From Phenylobacterium kunshanense (lineage in GTDB: Bacteria > Pseudomonadota > Alphaproteobacteria > Caulobacterales > Caulobacteraceae): 64,000 nucleotides of DNA. Shown piece by piece: positions 36,672 through 45,037 of the stretch; the stretch's first letter is position 1, and each line of letters starts with the position of its first letter. The translations under genes and the position numbers were made by a program. The notes below the pieces were generated by a model. It saw nothing but the letters and a program-made list of their open reading frames with translations. It had not been told where the DNA came from and searched no databases. The stretch covers positions 1 to 64,000 of the forward strand of contig NZ_QFYS01000002.1 in assembly GCF_003254525.1 (NCBI RefSeq). Direction: 5' to 3'.

Positions 36672-37412
36672 ATGCTCGGACCGTCGAGGCGCCAGCCAAT
36701 GAGGCCAGGCCCACCCGGCCTCGTCGAGCCTTGGAGCCGACGGGGTTTTGTGGCCGCAGGCCTCGCTGGCGCCCTGCCCCTGGGCGGATGCGCGGGCGAT
36801 GTGGCGTTCAACTACAGGGTCACCGTTTCCGTGCGCCGGGGCGGCGAGACCATTGTCGGGTCCAACGTGCGCCGCCTGCGCTGGCATCAAGGCATCGAGC
36901 AACTCGGCTTCATGGACGTGTCTTCGTACCGGACGCGGGGCGAAGCCACGCTTGTCGCTCTCGAGAAAGGTCCTTTGCTCGCGACCCTGGCCTACAAGAC
37001 TTTCAACCGTGACCTTCAAGCTTGGTACGTGGAGAGCGACGTCTGGACTCCCGACGCCGCGTTTCGCCGCGTGTTTGGCGCCGACCGCGCATCCTGGCGG
37101 AGGAAACCCGGGCGCCCCGTCGAACTGACCCCTGCGGAATTTCCGCTCCTCGTCACGTTTCGCGATCCGCAGGATCCGCAATCGGTGACGGAGGTCGATC
37201 CGGATGATCTGCAACCGCATTTCGGACCCGGCGTCGCGCTCAAGTCCATCACAGTCGAAGTGACGCGGCACGCCCCCACGCGAGGCCTCAAGCGCCAATT
37301 GCCCTGGATCGTGACGCTCGAGGGCAAGACCCTAAGCGGCGACACAGCCAAGGGCCGCTCCACGGCCCTCGGCGACAACCTCTACGTCAGTCAACTCAGT
37401 AGCGAGAACTGA
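36672..37412 (+). CDS. Putative lipoprotein, twin-arginine-like signal
   Basis: No named family recognised. The 246-residue product has a signal with SRRGFVAAGLAGALPLGGC (C40), combining a twin-arginine-like SRRGF and a lipobox. The mature part begins DVAFNYRVTVSVRRGGETIVGSNVRRLRW, a beta-rich pattern found in a group of short bacterial lipoproteins of unknown role. Base composition is slightly lower in GC than its neighbours. It lies inside the interval bracketed by the two ~200-bp repeats, convergent with the DUF3883 gene. The start could also be ATG 36702. Confidence 0.6.
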   Translation: MLGPSRRQPMRPGPPGLVEPWSRRGFVAAGLAGALPLGGCAGDVAFNYRVTVSVRRGGETIVGSNVRRLRWHQGIEQLGFMDVSSYRTRGEATLVALEKGPLLATLAYKTFNRDLQAWYVESDVWTPDAAFRRVFGADRASWRRKPGRPVELTPAEFPLLVTFRDPQDPQSVTEVDPDDLQPHFGPGVALKSITVEVTRHAPTRGLKRQLPWIVTLEGKTLSGDTAKGRSTALGDNLYVSQLSSEN

Positions 37413-37435
37413 ACCCTGGCCACTCACCGCCAACA

Positions 37436-38266
37436 CTACGCGAAGCTCGCCTGATAGGTGTGCGGCGATAGCCGCACGGCGTCGGCCAGCGGCGGCTCCA
37501 GTTCGAACATCCGCGGCTCGCGGGCGAACGAGTAGAGCCGTAGCAGCCTGAAGGCGTCCGCCCGCTCGTCGGCGAGCGCACACTCATTGCGCGTCAGGTA
37601 GAAGGGCGTGGTGCGCCCGCCCAGCGTGGTCTTGACCTCCAGCAGGCGCTCCCGCCCCGATCGGTCGAACGAGCGGATGTCATAGCCGGCGCCGTCACCA
37701 TCCTCCTCCGCCACCCAGCGCACCTTGCGAGCCAGGTCCGGCCGATCCTCGGCGCGCAATCGATGCTGTTCGAACTCGAACACCGCCCGCTCACCTGCCT
37801 TACCGAGCTGCCGGTTGCGGAAGTCCCTTTCGCCGGCGTCGAACTTCCGGACCAGGCGCTCCAGCTCCTTGGGACGGTCGCGTGCCGGCTGCAACGGCGG
37901 TGGCGGCTCCACGAAGAGACCGCCCGGCTCGGCCAGTTCCACCGCCTCCGGCCGCCAGAGCGTGACCGGCCGGGACGACAGATAGCGTTCGATCGCGTCC
38001 AGGATCGTGCGCTGATAGTTGGGCTTCGGCTTGTAGCCGCGGATCGTGGGGTGCCCCAGTTCCTCCAGCACCGCCGAGATGTTCATGTGCTTGAACTCGA
38101 CCGAGCGATGAGTCCGCCCGATCCGCGCCATCAGCTCGGCCGCATGGCGAGACTTCACATAGCTGCGGCCAGCCTGCTCGGCCTCCAGCATGGCGAAATG
38201 GTCGGCGACGATGAGATCGAGCTCATCGTCGGTCCAGACCGTACCGATCTTCTCGTGGTCCGCCAC
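37436..38266 (-). CDS. DUF3883 (NOV C-terminal) nuclease-like protein
   Basis: A 276-residue protein. The N-terminal ~95 residues have the WTDDELDLIVADHF ... SVEFKHMNISAVLEELGHPTIRGYKPKPNYQ pattern seen ahead of DUF3883 domains. Residues about 153-270 form the DUF3883 domain with a PD-(D/E)xK-like set: E159, D196 (GYDIRSF) and E210-V-K212 (LLEVKTT). This is the restriction-endonuclease fold found in McrBC-like and other defence proteins. There is no helicase, methyltransferase or McrB partner in the window, so it is an orphan here. Defence is an inference. Confidence 0.8.
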   Translation of the reverse strand: MADHEKIGTVWTDDELDLIVADHFAMLEAEQAGRSYVKSRHAAELMARIGRTHRSVEFKHMNISAVLEELGHPTIRGYKPKPNYQRTILDAIERYLSSRPVTLWRPEAVELAEPGGLFVEPPPPLQPARDRPKELERLVRKFDAGERDFRNRQLGKAGERAVFEFEQHRLRAEDRPDLARKVRWVAEEDGDGAGYDIRSFDRSGRERLLEVKTTLGGRTTPFYLTRNECALADERADAFRLLRLYSFAREPRMFELEPPLADAVRLSPHTYQASFA

Positions 38267-38318
38267 ACGCGCCCCCGCGGGCAGGATGCCGTCGGTGAGC
38301 CTGGTCGTGCAAGGCCGG

Positions 38319-38521
38319 ACCCTTTTCCGCCCCCCTCTCGGCTGTCATCCCGGTTTGGGCGAACGCCCAAGACCGGGACCCAACGCCGCTCCACGCGCCT
38401 GGGGGCGCCGAACGGAGCGTCGGCGCGGAGACCGCAGACAGTCCATGCAGCGTTCGGCGGGTTGGGTCCCGGTCTTCGCCTGCGGCGAAACCGGGATGAC
38501 ACCGGAGGGGATGCGCCGCCC
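38319..38521. repeat. ~200-bp palindromic intergenic repeat, copy 2
   Basis: Second copy of the element at 36319-36520, same orientation, offset by 2000-2001 bp and differing at roughly ten positions. Both copies keep the nested palindrome. This one lies just upstream of the DUF3883 gene (minus strand) and ends about 60 bp before the small lipoprotein gene. Confidence 0.9.
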
Positions 38522-38579
38522 TTGACGGACTGTTCAGCGCGCCGAGACCAAGGTGCGACGGACAGGCTCCGAGGAACTC

Positions 38580-38867
38580 ATGCGAATGGCATCCCACCTA
38601 TGCCGCAGGGCGGTCGCGCCCGTCGCCGCGGCGCTCGCGGGCCTCGGCATGTCAGCGTGCTTTGTCGGCGATGAGAACGCGGACCGGTGGGCGACCCCAC
38701 GCCAGATTGTGGAGGCCGCATCCCGCTGCGGGGTCCCGAACGTCCAGCCGACCAAGGTTGGCGGCGGCTGGGCGGCCTACGTCCCGGGCGAGGATTTCGG
38801 GCACGGGCCCAAGAGCGACTGCATCTACGCCGACCTGGAGCGTCAGGGACGTCTCGCGACGCGGTAA
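38580..38867 (+). CDS. Small putative lipoprotein (95 aa)
   Basis: A short secreted protein with a lipoprotein signal (RRAVAPVAAALAGLGMSAC, lipidated Cys near residue 27) and a mature part of about 68 residues with two further cysteines (AASRCGV, KSDCIYADL) that could form a disulfide. ATG 38580 follows GAGGAACTC; a GTG at 38553 in the same frame is less likely. No family recognised. Confidence 0.6.
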   Translation: MRMASHLCRRAVAPVAAALAGLGMSACFVGDENADRWATPRQIVEAASRCGVPNVQPTKVGGGWAAYVPGEDFGHGPKSDCIYADLERQGRLATR

Positions 38868-39234
38868 GGTCCGCCTCCCCCAGCCATCCATCGGCGGACG
38901 CGGGGGGATCAGCGGCGGCGGCGCTCGCGCTTCAATCTCGTGGCGACGAGCCTGCCCTTCGGGTCCGGTCAGTCCGCCGACACCGGCCCCTGGCCGGCCG
39001 CCCCGCGGCGGCCCCCGGGCCGTCCTTGAGTGTCCGGCCCCGCAGGGCTCCCCTCCGCCCATGAGATCGAAGCCTTCCTCTCTCCGGTGGAGGAGGGGCA
39101 GCGATGCGCCAGTTCTTCGCGTTGACCGCAGCCGCTTGGCCTGGCGCTGACCACCGAACCTTCCGAACTTCGGCTTGGAATCACCACTTCGCGTTAAGGC
39201 CGAGGCTGGGCATCCGCCAACGGCCCCGGCCCCC
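38868..39234. other. Intergenic region downstream of nrdB
   Basis: This 367-bp GC-rich stretch has no reading frame that looks coding and no RNA gene I can recognise. It holds the 3' ends of the small lipoprotein and nrdB transcripts. A GGCCGGGG-rich segment with local inverted repeats (38985-39030) could fold, but no T tract was seen. Confidence 0.4.
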
Positions 39235-40278
39235 TCACTCCGCCGGCAGCGTCTCCGCCCGCTTGGCCATCATCCGGTCGAAGTCGGCCCAGACGCCCTG
39301 GTCGCCGTGCCATTGACCCTTGGTCGCGGCCTTGGAGTATTCGGTGCTGCGGGCCTCGAAGAAGTTGGCGTGTTCGACGCCGCTCAGCATCGACTGCAGC
39401 CAGGGCAGCGGGTTTTCGGCGCCGATCTCGTAGACCTGGGGCAGGCCCAGCTGCTTCAGGCGCCAGTCGGCGATGAAGCGGATGTATTTCTTGATGTCGT
39501 CCGGGGTCATGCCCTGGACCTCGCCGGCCTCGAAGGCCAGGTCGATGAACTTGTCCTCCAGGCCCACCACCGTCTTGCAGCAGTCGACGATGTCGTCGGC
39601 CACCGCCTTGGTCACCGCGCCCGTCTCCTTGTTGAAGGCGTGGTACAGCTTGATGATCCCCTCGCAGTGCAGGCTCTCGTCGCGCACCGACCACGAGACG
39701 ATCTGGCCCATGCCCTTCATCTTGTTGTGGCGCGGGAAGTTCATCAGCATCGCGAAGCTGGCGAACAGCTGCAGCCCCTCGGTGAAGCCGCCGAACATGG
39801 CCAGGGTGCGGCAGATGTCGGCGTCGGTGTCGACGCCGAACTGCTGCATGTAGTCGTGCTTGTCGCGCATGGCCTGGTAGTCGAGGAAGGCCGTGAACTC
39901 GCTGTCGGGCATGCCGATCGTCTCGAGCAGCAGCGCGTAGGCGGCGATGTGGATCGTCTCCATGTTGGAGAACGCCGAGAGCATCATCTTCACCTCGGTG
40001 GGTTTGAAGACTCTGGCGTACCGCTCCATGTAGTTGTCGTTCACCTCGACGTCCGACTGGGTGAAGAAGCGGAAGATCTGGGTGAGCAGGTTGCGCTCGC
40101 GGTCGTTGAGCTTGGTGGCCCAGTCCTTCAGGTCCTCGCCCAGCGGGACCTCCTCCGGCATCCAGTGCACCTGCTGCTGCTTCTTCCAGTAGTCGTAGGC
40201 CCACGGGTAGCGGAACGGCTTGTAGGCGAAGGACGGGGTGAGCAGGCCGGGAAGCTGGCGGACGGTGGACGTGGTCAC
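39235..40278 (-). CDS. nrdB: Class Ia ribonucleotide reductase beta subunit
   Basis: A 347-residue R2 protein carrying the di-iron/tyrosyl radical cofactor used to start ribonucleotide reduction. Ligands fit the class: D76, E107 and H110 (ETIH), radical Tyr114, E167 and E201/H204 (ESLH). There is no N-terminal ATP-cone. It is downstream of nrdA on the same strand, separated by an oppositely oriented glutathione transferase gene, so it probably has its own promoter in 40279-40408. Confidence 0.96.
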   Translation of the reverse strand: MTTSTVRQLPGLLTPSFAYKPFRYPWAYDYWKKQQQVHWMPEEVPLGEDLKDWATKLNDRERNLLTQIFRFFTQSDVEVNDNYMERYARVFKPTEVKMMLSAFSNMETIHIAAYALLLETIGMPDSEFTAFLDYQAMRDKHDYMQQFGVDTDADICRTLAMFGGFTEGLQLFASFAMLMNFPRHNKMKGMGQIVSWSVRDESLHCEGIIKLYHAFNKETGAVTKAVADDIVDCCKTVVGLEDKFIDLAFEAGEVQGMTPDDIKKYIRFIADWRLKQLGLPQVYEIGAENPLPWLQSMLSGVEHANFFEARSTEYSKAATKGQWHGDQGVWADFDRMMAKRAETLPAE

Positions 40279-40408
40279 GGACTTACCCTTCGGACGAATC
40301 GGGAGCGGACGCTTCCTGTTAAGGGAAAGGTAAGCCTGAAGCGCGTTTCGCGCACCGGGAACTTTCGTCGCGGCGGGGGATGAATTCGCTATCGGTTGTG
40401 GATGACCA

Positions 40409-41086
40409 ATGACTGACCGCTACATCTTGTATTCCGCCGTCGGATCGGGCGGGGTGGCCGTGGAGGCGGCCCTGACGCTCATGGGCCAGCCGTACGCGCT
40501 GGTGGAGGCGCCCACCTTCGCCTTCGACGCCCCGGAGGCGGGCGACCGGGTGCTGGCCGCCAATCCGCTCCGGCAGGTCCCGGCGCTGGTGCTGCCGTCG
40601 GGCGAGGTGATGACCGAGAGCGCGGCGATCCTGGTGCGGCTGGGGGAGCTGCACCCGGAAGCCGGCCTCGCGCCCCGGCTGGACGATCCTCGGCGCGCGG
40701 CCTTCCTGCGGTGGATGAGCTTCGTGAGCTCGGCGATCTACGCCCACTACTGGCTGAAGGACGACCCGTCGCGCCTGGTGGCCGACGCCTCGCTGTGGGC
40801 CGACGTGGACCGCCGCATCGAGGCGCGGATCCTGGAGTGCTGGGCGGTGATGGAGGCGGGCGCCGCGCCGGTCGGCCGCTACATCCTGGGCGAGGCCCTG
40901 ACCGTGCTCGACCTCTACGTCGCGGTGGTCAGCCGCTTCCGCCCCCGCCGGCAGGCGTTCGCGGCCGTCGCCCCTCGCCTTGGCGAGGTGGCCCGCCGCG
41001 TGGACACCGAACCGCGCCTGGCCGCCCTGTGGGCCGAACGCTATCCGTTCGAGCCCGGCTGGGACGTGCGTCCGCTCCTGACGTAG
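40409..41086 (+). CDS. Glutathione S-transferase family protein
   Basis: A 225-residue GST. The N-terminal thioredoxin-like half (about 1-80) has the conserved cis-Pro (NPLRQVPALVLPSGEVMTESAAIL), and the C-terminal helical half has GEALTVLDLYVAVVSRF, the N-capping/hydrophobic staple region. The catalytic residue near SAVGSGG is probably Ser. It would conjugate glutathione or reduce peroxides. Encoded between nrdB and nrdA on the opposite strand, ending 10 nt from the nrdA stop. Confidence 0.85.
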   Translation: MTDRYILYSAVGSGGVAVEAALTLMGQPYALVEAPTFAFDAPEAGDRVLAANPLRQVPALVLPSGEVMTESAAILVRLGELHPEAGLAPRLDDPRRAAFLRWMSFVSSAIYAHYWLKDDPSRLVADASLWADVDRRIEARILECWAVMEAGAAPVGRYILGEALTVLDLYVAVVSRFRPRRQAFAAVAPRLGEVARRVDTEPRLAALWAERYPFEPGWDVRPLLT

Positions 41087-41096
41087 CGACGATGGC

Positions 41097-42953
41097 CTAC
41101 TGGCAGGCCAGGCATTCCTCGTAGTCGGTCTTGCCCTCGACCTGGATCTGGGCGGCGATCTCCTCGCCCCCGGCATGGGCCGCCCGCTGCACCGACTTGG
41201 AGCGGAGGTAGTAGAGCGACTTGCAGCCCCGCTCCCACGCCTGCCAGTGCAGCATGTGCAGGTCCCACTTGTTGACGTCGCCGGGCAGGAACAGGTTCAC
41301 CGACTGGGACTGGCAGATGTCGGGCGTACGGTCGGCCGCCAGCTCGACGACCCAGCGCTGGTCGATCTCGAAGGCGGTCTTGTAGACGTCCTTCTCGTCC
41401 TGGCTGAGGAAGTCCAGATGCTGGACCGAGCCCTCGTTGGCCAGGATCGAGTCCCAGACCGCGGCGGTGTTCTGGCCCTTCTCGTCTAGCAACCGTTCCA
41501 GGTAGGGGTTCTTCACCGCGAAGGTCCCGGAGAGGGTCTTGTGGGTGTAGATGTTGGCCGGGATCGGCTCGATGCCCGCCGAGGTGCCGCCGCAGATGAT
41601 CGAGATCGAGGCGGTCGGGGCGATGGCCAGCTTGTGGCTGAACCGCTCCATCACGCCGCGCTCGGCCGCGTCCGGGCAGGGGCCGCGCTCGGCGGCCAGC
41701 TTGCGGGAGGCCGCGTCGCACTGGCGGCGCAGGGTCTTGAAGAGGCGCATGTTCCAGGACTTGGCCATGGCGCTCTCGAACGGCACGTTCTGGGCCTGCA
41801 GGAACGAGTGGAAGCCCATCAGGCCGAGGCCCACCGAACGCTCGCGCCGGGCCGCGTAGACCGCGTGCTTCATCTCGGGCGGGGCCCGGTTGATAAAGTC
41901 CTCCAGCACGTTGTCGAGGAAGCGCATGACGTCCTCGATGAACGTCGGGTGGTCGCGCCACTCCAGGAAGGTCTCGGCGTTGACCGAGCTGAGGCAGCAG
42001 ACCGCGGTCCGCTCCAGGCCCAGGTGGTCCTTGCCGGTGTGCAGCATGATCTCTGAGCACAGGTTCGACTGGCGCACCGACAGGCCCAGCTCACGCTGGT
42101 GCTGCGGCATGGCGCGGTTCACCGTGTCGGAGAAGATCAGGTAGGGCTCGCCGGTCTGCAGACGGATCTCGAGGATCTTCTGCCAGAGCGAGCGGGCGTC
42201 GACCTCGCGGATCACCTCGCCCGTCTTCGGCGAGCGCAGGCTGAACATGGCGCCGTCGCGGACGGCCTCCATAAACTCGTCGGTGATCGACAGGCCGTGG
42301 TGGAGGTTGAGGCTCTTGCGGTTGAAGTCGCCCGACGGCTTCCGAATCTCGAGGAACTCCTCGATCTCGGGGTGGTGGACATCGAGGTAGACGGCCGCCG
42401 AGCCGCGGCGCAGCGAACCCTGGCTGATCGCCAGGGTCAGGCTGTCCATCACGCGGATGAAGGGGATGATGCCGCTGGTCTGCCCGGCGCCCTTCACCTT
42501 CTCGCCGATGGAGCGCACGCCGCCCCAGTAGGTGCCGATGCCGCCGCCGTTCGACGCCAGGGCCACGTTCTCGTTCCAGACGCCCTGGATGCCTTCCAGG
42601 TTGTCGGGCACGGCGTTGAGGAAGCAGGAGATGGGCAGGCCGCGGCCTGCACCGCCGTTCGAGAGCACCGGCGTTGCCGGCATGAACCACAGGCGCGAGA
42701 TGTAGTCGTAGATCCGCTGGGCGTGCTCGGCGTCGTCGGCATAGGCCGTGGCGACGCGGGCGAACATGTCCTGGTAGCTCTCGCCCGGCAGGAGGTAACG
42801 GTCCTCCAGCGTGGTCTTGCCGAAATCGGTCAGCAGCGCGTCCCGCTCGCGGTCGACCTCGACCTTGCGCACCAGCTGCAGCTGCGGCCGGGCCTGCGCC
42901 GGCGCAACACGTTCAGAAGTCTCGGCAATCCCAACCTTCGCCGCTTCGCTCAT
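41097..42953 (-). CDS. nrdA: Class I ribonucleotide reductase alpha subunit (no ATP-cone)
   Basis: A 618-residue catalytic subunit. The active-site residues are present: redox C110 (ISCF), N297-C299-E301 (NLCSE) with the thiyl Cys, second redox Cys near 320 (AVCCLSS), and a C-terminal CLAC pair (C615/C618) that re-reduces the site. The radical-transfer tyrosines are in SLYYLRSKS. Unlike E. coli NrdA (761 aa), the N-terminal ATP-cone is missing, so dATP feedback through that site is not expected. The start MSEAAKVG is 90 nt inside the longest frame and is preceded by a GAGGGGCAAGGGAC stretch. Confidence 0.95.
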   Translation of the reverse strand: MSEAAKVGIAETSERVAPAQARPQLQLVRKVEVDRERDALLTDFGKTTLEDRYLLPGESYQDMFARVATAYADDAEHAQRIYDYISRLWFMPATPVLSNGGAGRGLPISCFLNAVPDNLEGIQGVWNENVALASNGGGIGTYWGGVRSIGEKVKGAGQTSGIIPFIRVMDSLTLAISQGSLRRGSAAVYLDVHHPEIEEFLEIRKPSGDFNRKSLNLHHGLSITDEFMEAVRDGAMFSLRSPKTGEVIREVDARSLWQKILEIRLQTGEPYLIFSDTVNRAMPQHQRELGLSVRQSNLCSEIMLHTGKDHLGLERTAVCCLSSVNAETFLEWRDHPTFIEDVMRFLDNVLEDFINRAPPEMKHAVYAARRERSVGLGLMGFHSFLQAQNVPFESAMAKSWNMRLFKTLRRQCDAASRKLAAERGPCPDAAERGVMERFSHKLAIAPTASISIICGGTSAGIEPIPANIYTHKTLSGTFAVKNPYLERLLDEKGQNTAAVWDSILANEGSVQHLDFLSQDEKDVYKTAFEIDQRWVVELAADRTPDICQSQSVNLFLPGDVNKWDLHMLHWQAWERGCKSLYYLRSKSVQRAAHAGGEEIAAQIQVEGKTDYEECLACQ

Positions 42954-42993
42954 GTCCCTGCCTTGCCCCTCGAAGAAGGCCCCTTGGCCTTCA

Positions 42994-43042
42994 GCCCCAT
43001 ATGTTGTGGTCCAGCCCCCGAACCAACCCACATATGGACACA
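42994..43042 (-). promoter_or_regulatory. Putative pair of NrdR boxes upstream of nrdA
   Basis: Two related sites, GCCCCATATGTTGTGG (42994-43009) and CCCACATATGGACACA (43027-43042), share the CATATG core, with centres 33 bp apart, near three helical turns. The first matches the NrdR consensus (acaCwAtATaTwGtgt) at most core positions. NrdR pairs of this spacing typically overlap nrd promoters. The nrdR gene is not in the window. Confidence 0.5.
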
Positions 43043-43175
43043 TGAGCCCCCGGGAGTCGTCAATGAGGCGGCCTGTCCGTCCCCAAACTTTTTCGCTAAC
43101 GAGGTCTTAACGCCGAGGATGGCGCACTCGACGCCGGGGGTTAACCGGGCGTCGCGCTCACGACCATGTGAACAC

Positions 43176-44954
43176 TCATCCGAGCGGCCAGACGGCGGCG
43201 ATCAACGGCGTCCCCACGAGGAGAACCAGCAGAGTCAGCGGCGCGCCCAGACGCGGGTAGTCCGAGAAGCGATAGCCGCCCGGCGCCATGACCAGCGTGT
43301 TGCACTGGTGGCCCACCGGCGTCAGAAAGTCGCAGGCCGCCCCGACCGCCACCGCCATCAGGAACGGGTCGGGGTTGAGGCCCAACAGCTTCGCTAGCGC
43401 GGCGCCGACGGGGGCGACGATCAGCACGGTGGCTGCGTTGTTGAGGAAAGGGGTCGCCGCCATCGCGACGGCCATGATCGCACCCAGGGCCAGGATCGGC
43501 GCCTGCCCCTCGAAAACGAAGGCCAGCGTCTGCGCGATCAGGTCTGCGCCGCCCGTGGCGCGGATGGCGTCGCTGACGGGGATCAGCGCCGCGATCAGCA
43601 CCAGGACGGGCCCATCGAACGCCGAATAGGCCTCGCGCATCCGGATCGCGCCCGACACCACCATCGCCACGGCCGCGGCGAAGAAGGCCATGGCTACGGG
43701 CACGGCCTGGGCGGCCACCAGGATCATGGCCGCGGCGAGGATCAGGGCCGGCACGACGCGCCGTCGCACGCCGCCCAACCGCACCTCGCGCTCGGCCAGC
43801 GGCAGCAGGCCCAGGGTCTTCAACGCGCCCGGCAGGGTCCTCTCGGCGCCCTGCACCACGACGATATCGCCCGACCGCAGGCGCATGGTGGTGAGCGCGG
43901 CGGGGGTGCGGTAGCCGGCGCGGCTCACCGCCAGCAGGTTGACCCCGTGTTGGCCGTAGAGGTCTGCCTGGCCGGCCGAGCGGCCGATCAGAAGGGAGTC
44001 CTGGCTGACCACGGCTTCCACCACCCGCACCTCCTCGGTGGGTTCGTCCATGGCGATCGGCCGGTCTGAGCGCGTGAGCCGCAGGCGCGCGCGGCTGATC
44101 ATCCGGTCCAGCGCCTCGTGGTCGCCCTCCACCAGCAGGATGTCGCCAGGCCGGGCGCGGGTGTTGAGGTGCGGCGCCTTTCGCCGCTGGCCATCGCGGA
44201 CAAGGGCCATGATGGTCACCTCGTTCTCGCCGAGGGTCTGCAGGTGGCGCAGTGTGCGCTTCTCCAGCGACCAGTCCGGCGGAACGGCCACCTCGGTGAG
44301 GTAGGGCGCGGTCTCGATCGCCGCGTCGAGCGTCTCCGCCGCGACCCGCTGCTCGGGCAGCAGCCGGTAGCCGAACGCCAGGAACACGAGTCCCAGCGCC
44401 GTGAGGCCCAGCCCGACCGGCGCGTAGTCGTACATGCCGAAGGGCCGCCCGAGGATCTGCTCACGCACCTCCGAGACGAGGATGTTCGGCGATGTGCCGA
44501 CCATCGTCACCGTTCCGCCGATGAGCGCGCCGAAACTCATGGGCATCAGCAGGCGAGAGGGAGACGTGCCGGTCCGCCGGGCGACCTGCAGGGCGATCGG
44601 CATCATCAGGGCCAGCGCCCCGACGTTCTTGGTCACCATGGACAGCACGGTCACCGCGGCGGTGAACAGCGGGACCTGGGTCCGCGCGTCCGTCAGGCGA
44701 GGAAGCACCGGCCGCAACGCCGCCTCGACGATTCCGGAGCGGGCGAAGGCGGCGCTGACCACGAGCGCGCAGGCGATGATCACGGTGACGTCGTTGGCGA
44801 ATCCGGAGAACGCCGCCTTCGCCGGCACGACACCGATGGCGACCCCGAGGACCAGCGCGACGAGCGCGATCACGTCATATCGCCAGCGCCCCCAGATGAA
44901 GGCGGCGATGGTCATGCCGACCAGCCCGAAGGCCAGGGCCTGCTGCAGTGTCAT
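43176..44954 (-). CDS. SLC13-family permease with two RCK_C (TrkA-C) domains
   Basis: A 592-residue inner-membrane protein of the divalent-anion:sodium symporter/CitM-like group. N-terminal helices include the SFGALIGGTVTMVGTSPNILVSE re-entrant motif; the mirrored second half has ATPFLNNAATVLIVAPVGAAL and ACDFLTPVGHQCNTLVMAPGGY. Between them (about 205-405) lie two TrkA-C domains (RARPGDILLVEGDHEALD, RLRSGDIVVVQGAERTLP) that may bind a ligand and gate transport. Substrates in the family include sulfate, citrate and dicarboxylates. GAGGGACGAC precedes ATG 44954; an upstream ATG (44999) is less likely. Confidence 0.83.
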   Translation of the reverse strand: MTLQQALAFGLVGMTIAAFIWGRWRYDVIALVALVLGVAIGVVPAKAAFSGFANDVTVIIACALVVSAAFARSGIVEAALRPVLPRLTDARTQVPLFTAAVTVLSMVTKNVGALALMMPIALQVARRTGTSPSRLLMPMSFGALIGGTVTMVGTSPNILVSEVREQILGRPFGMYDYAPVGLGLTALGLVFLAFGYRLLPEQRVAAETLDAAIETAPYLTEVAVPPDWSLEKRTLRHLQTLGENEVTIMALVRDGQRRKAPHLNTRARPGDILLVEGDHEALDRMISRARLRLTRSDRPIAMDEPTEEVRVVEAVVSQDSLLIGRSAGQADLYGQHGVNLLAVSRAGYRTPAALTTMRLRSGDIVVVQGAERTLPGALKTLGLLPLAEREVRLGGVRRRVVPALILAAAMILVAAQAVPVAMAFFAAAVAMVVSGAIRMREAYSAFDGPVLVLIAALIPVSDAIRATGGADLIAQTLAFVFEGQAPILALGAIMAVAMAATPFLNNAATVLIVAPVGAALAKLLGLNPDPFLMAVAVGAACDFLTPVGHQCNTLVMAPGGYRFSDYPRLGAPLTLLVLLVGTPLIAAVWPLG

Positions 44955-45037
44955 GTCGTCCCTCGAACCGACCCCATGGCCGGCGTCCGGGAGCATCAAC
45001 GCATGAGCGCCGAACAGGCTGCGCTATGGGCAAGACG

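Noticed and set aside
38868..39234. Possible small protein gene between the small lipoprotein and nrdB
   Set aside because: Frames are short, without ribosome binding sites or coding-like composition.
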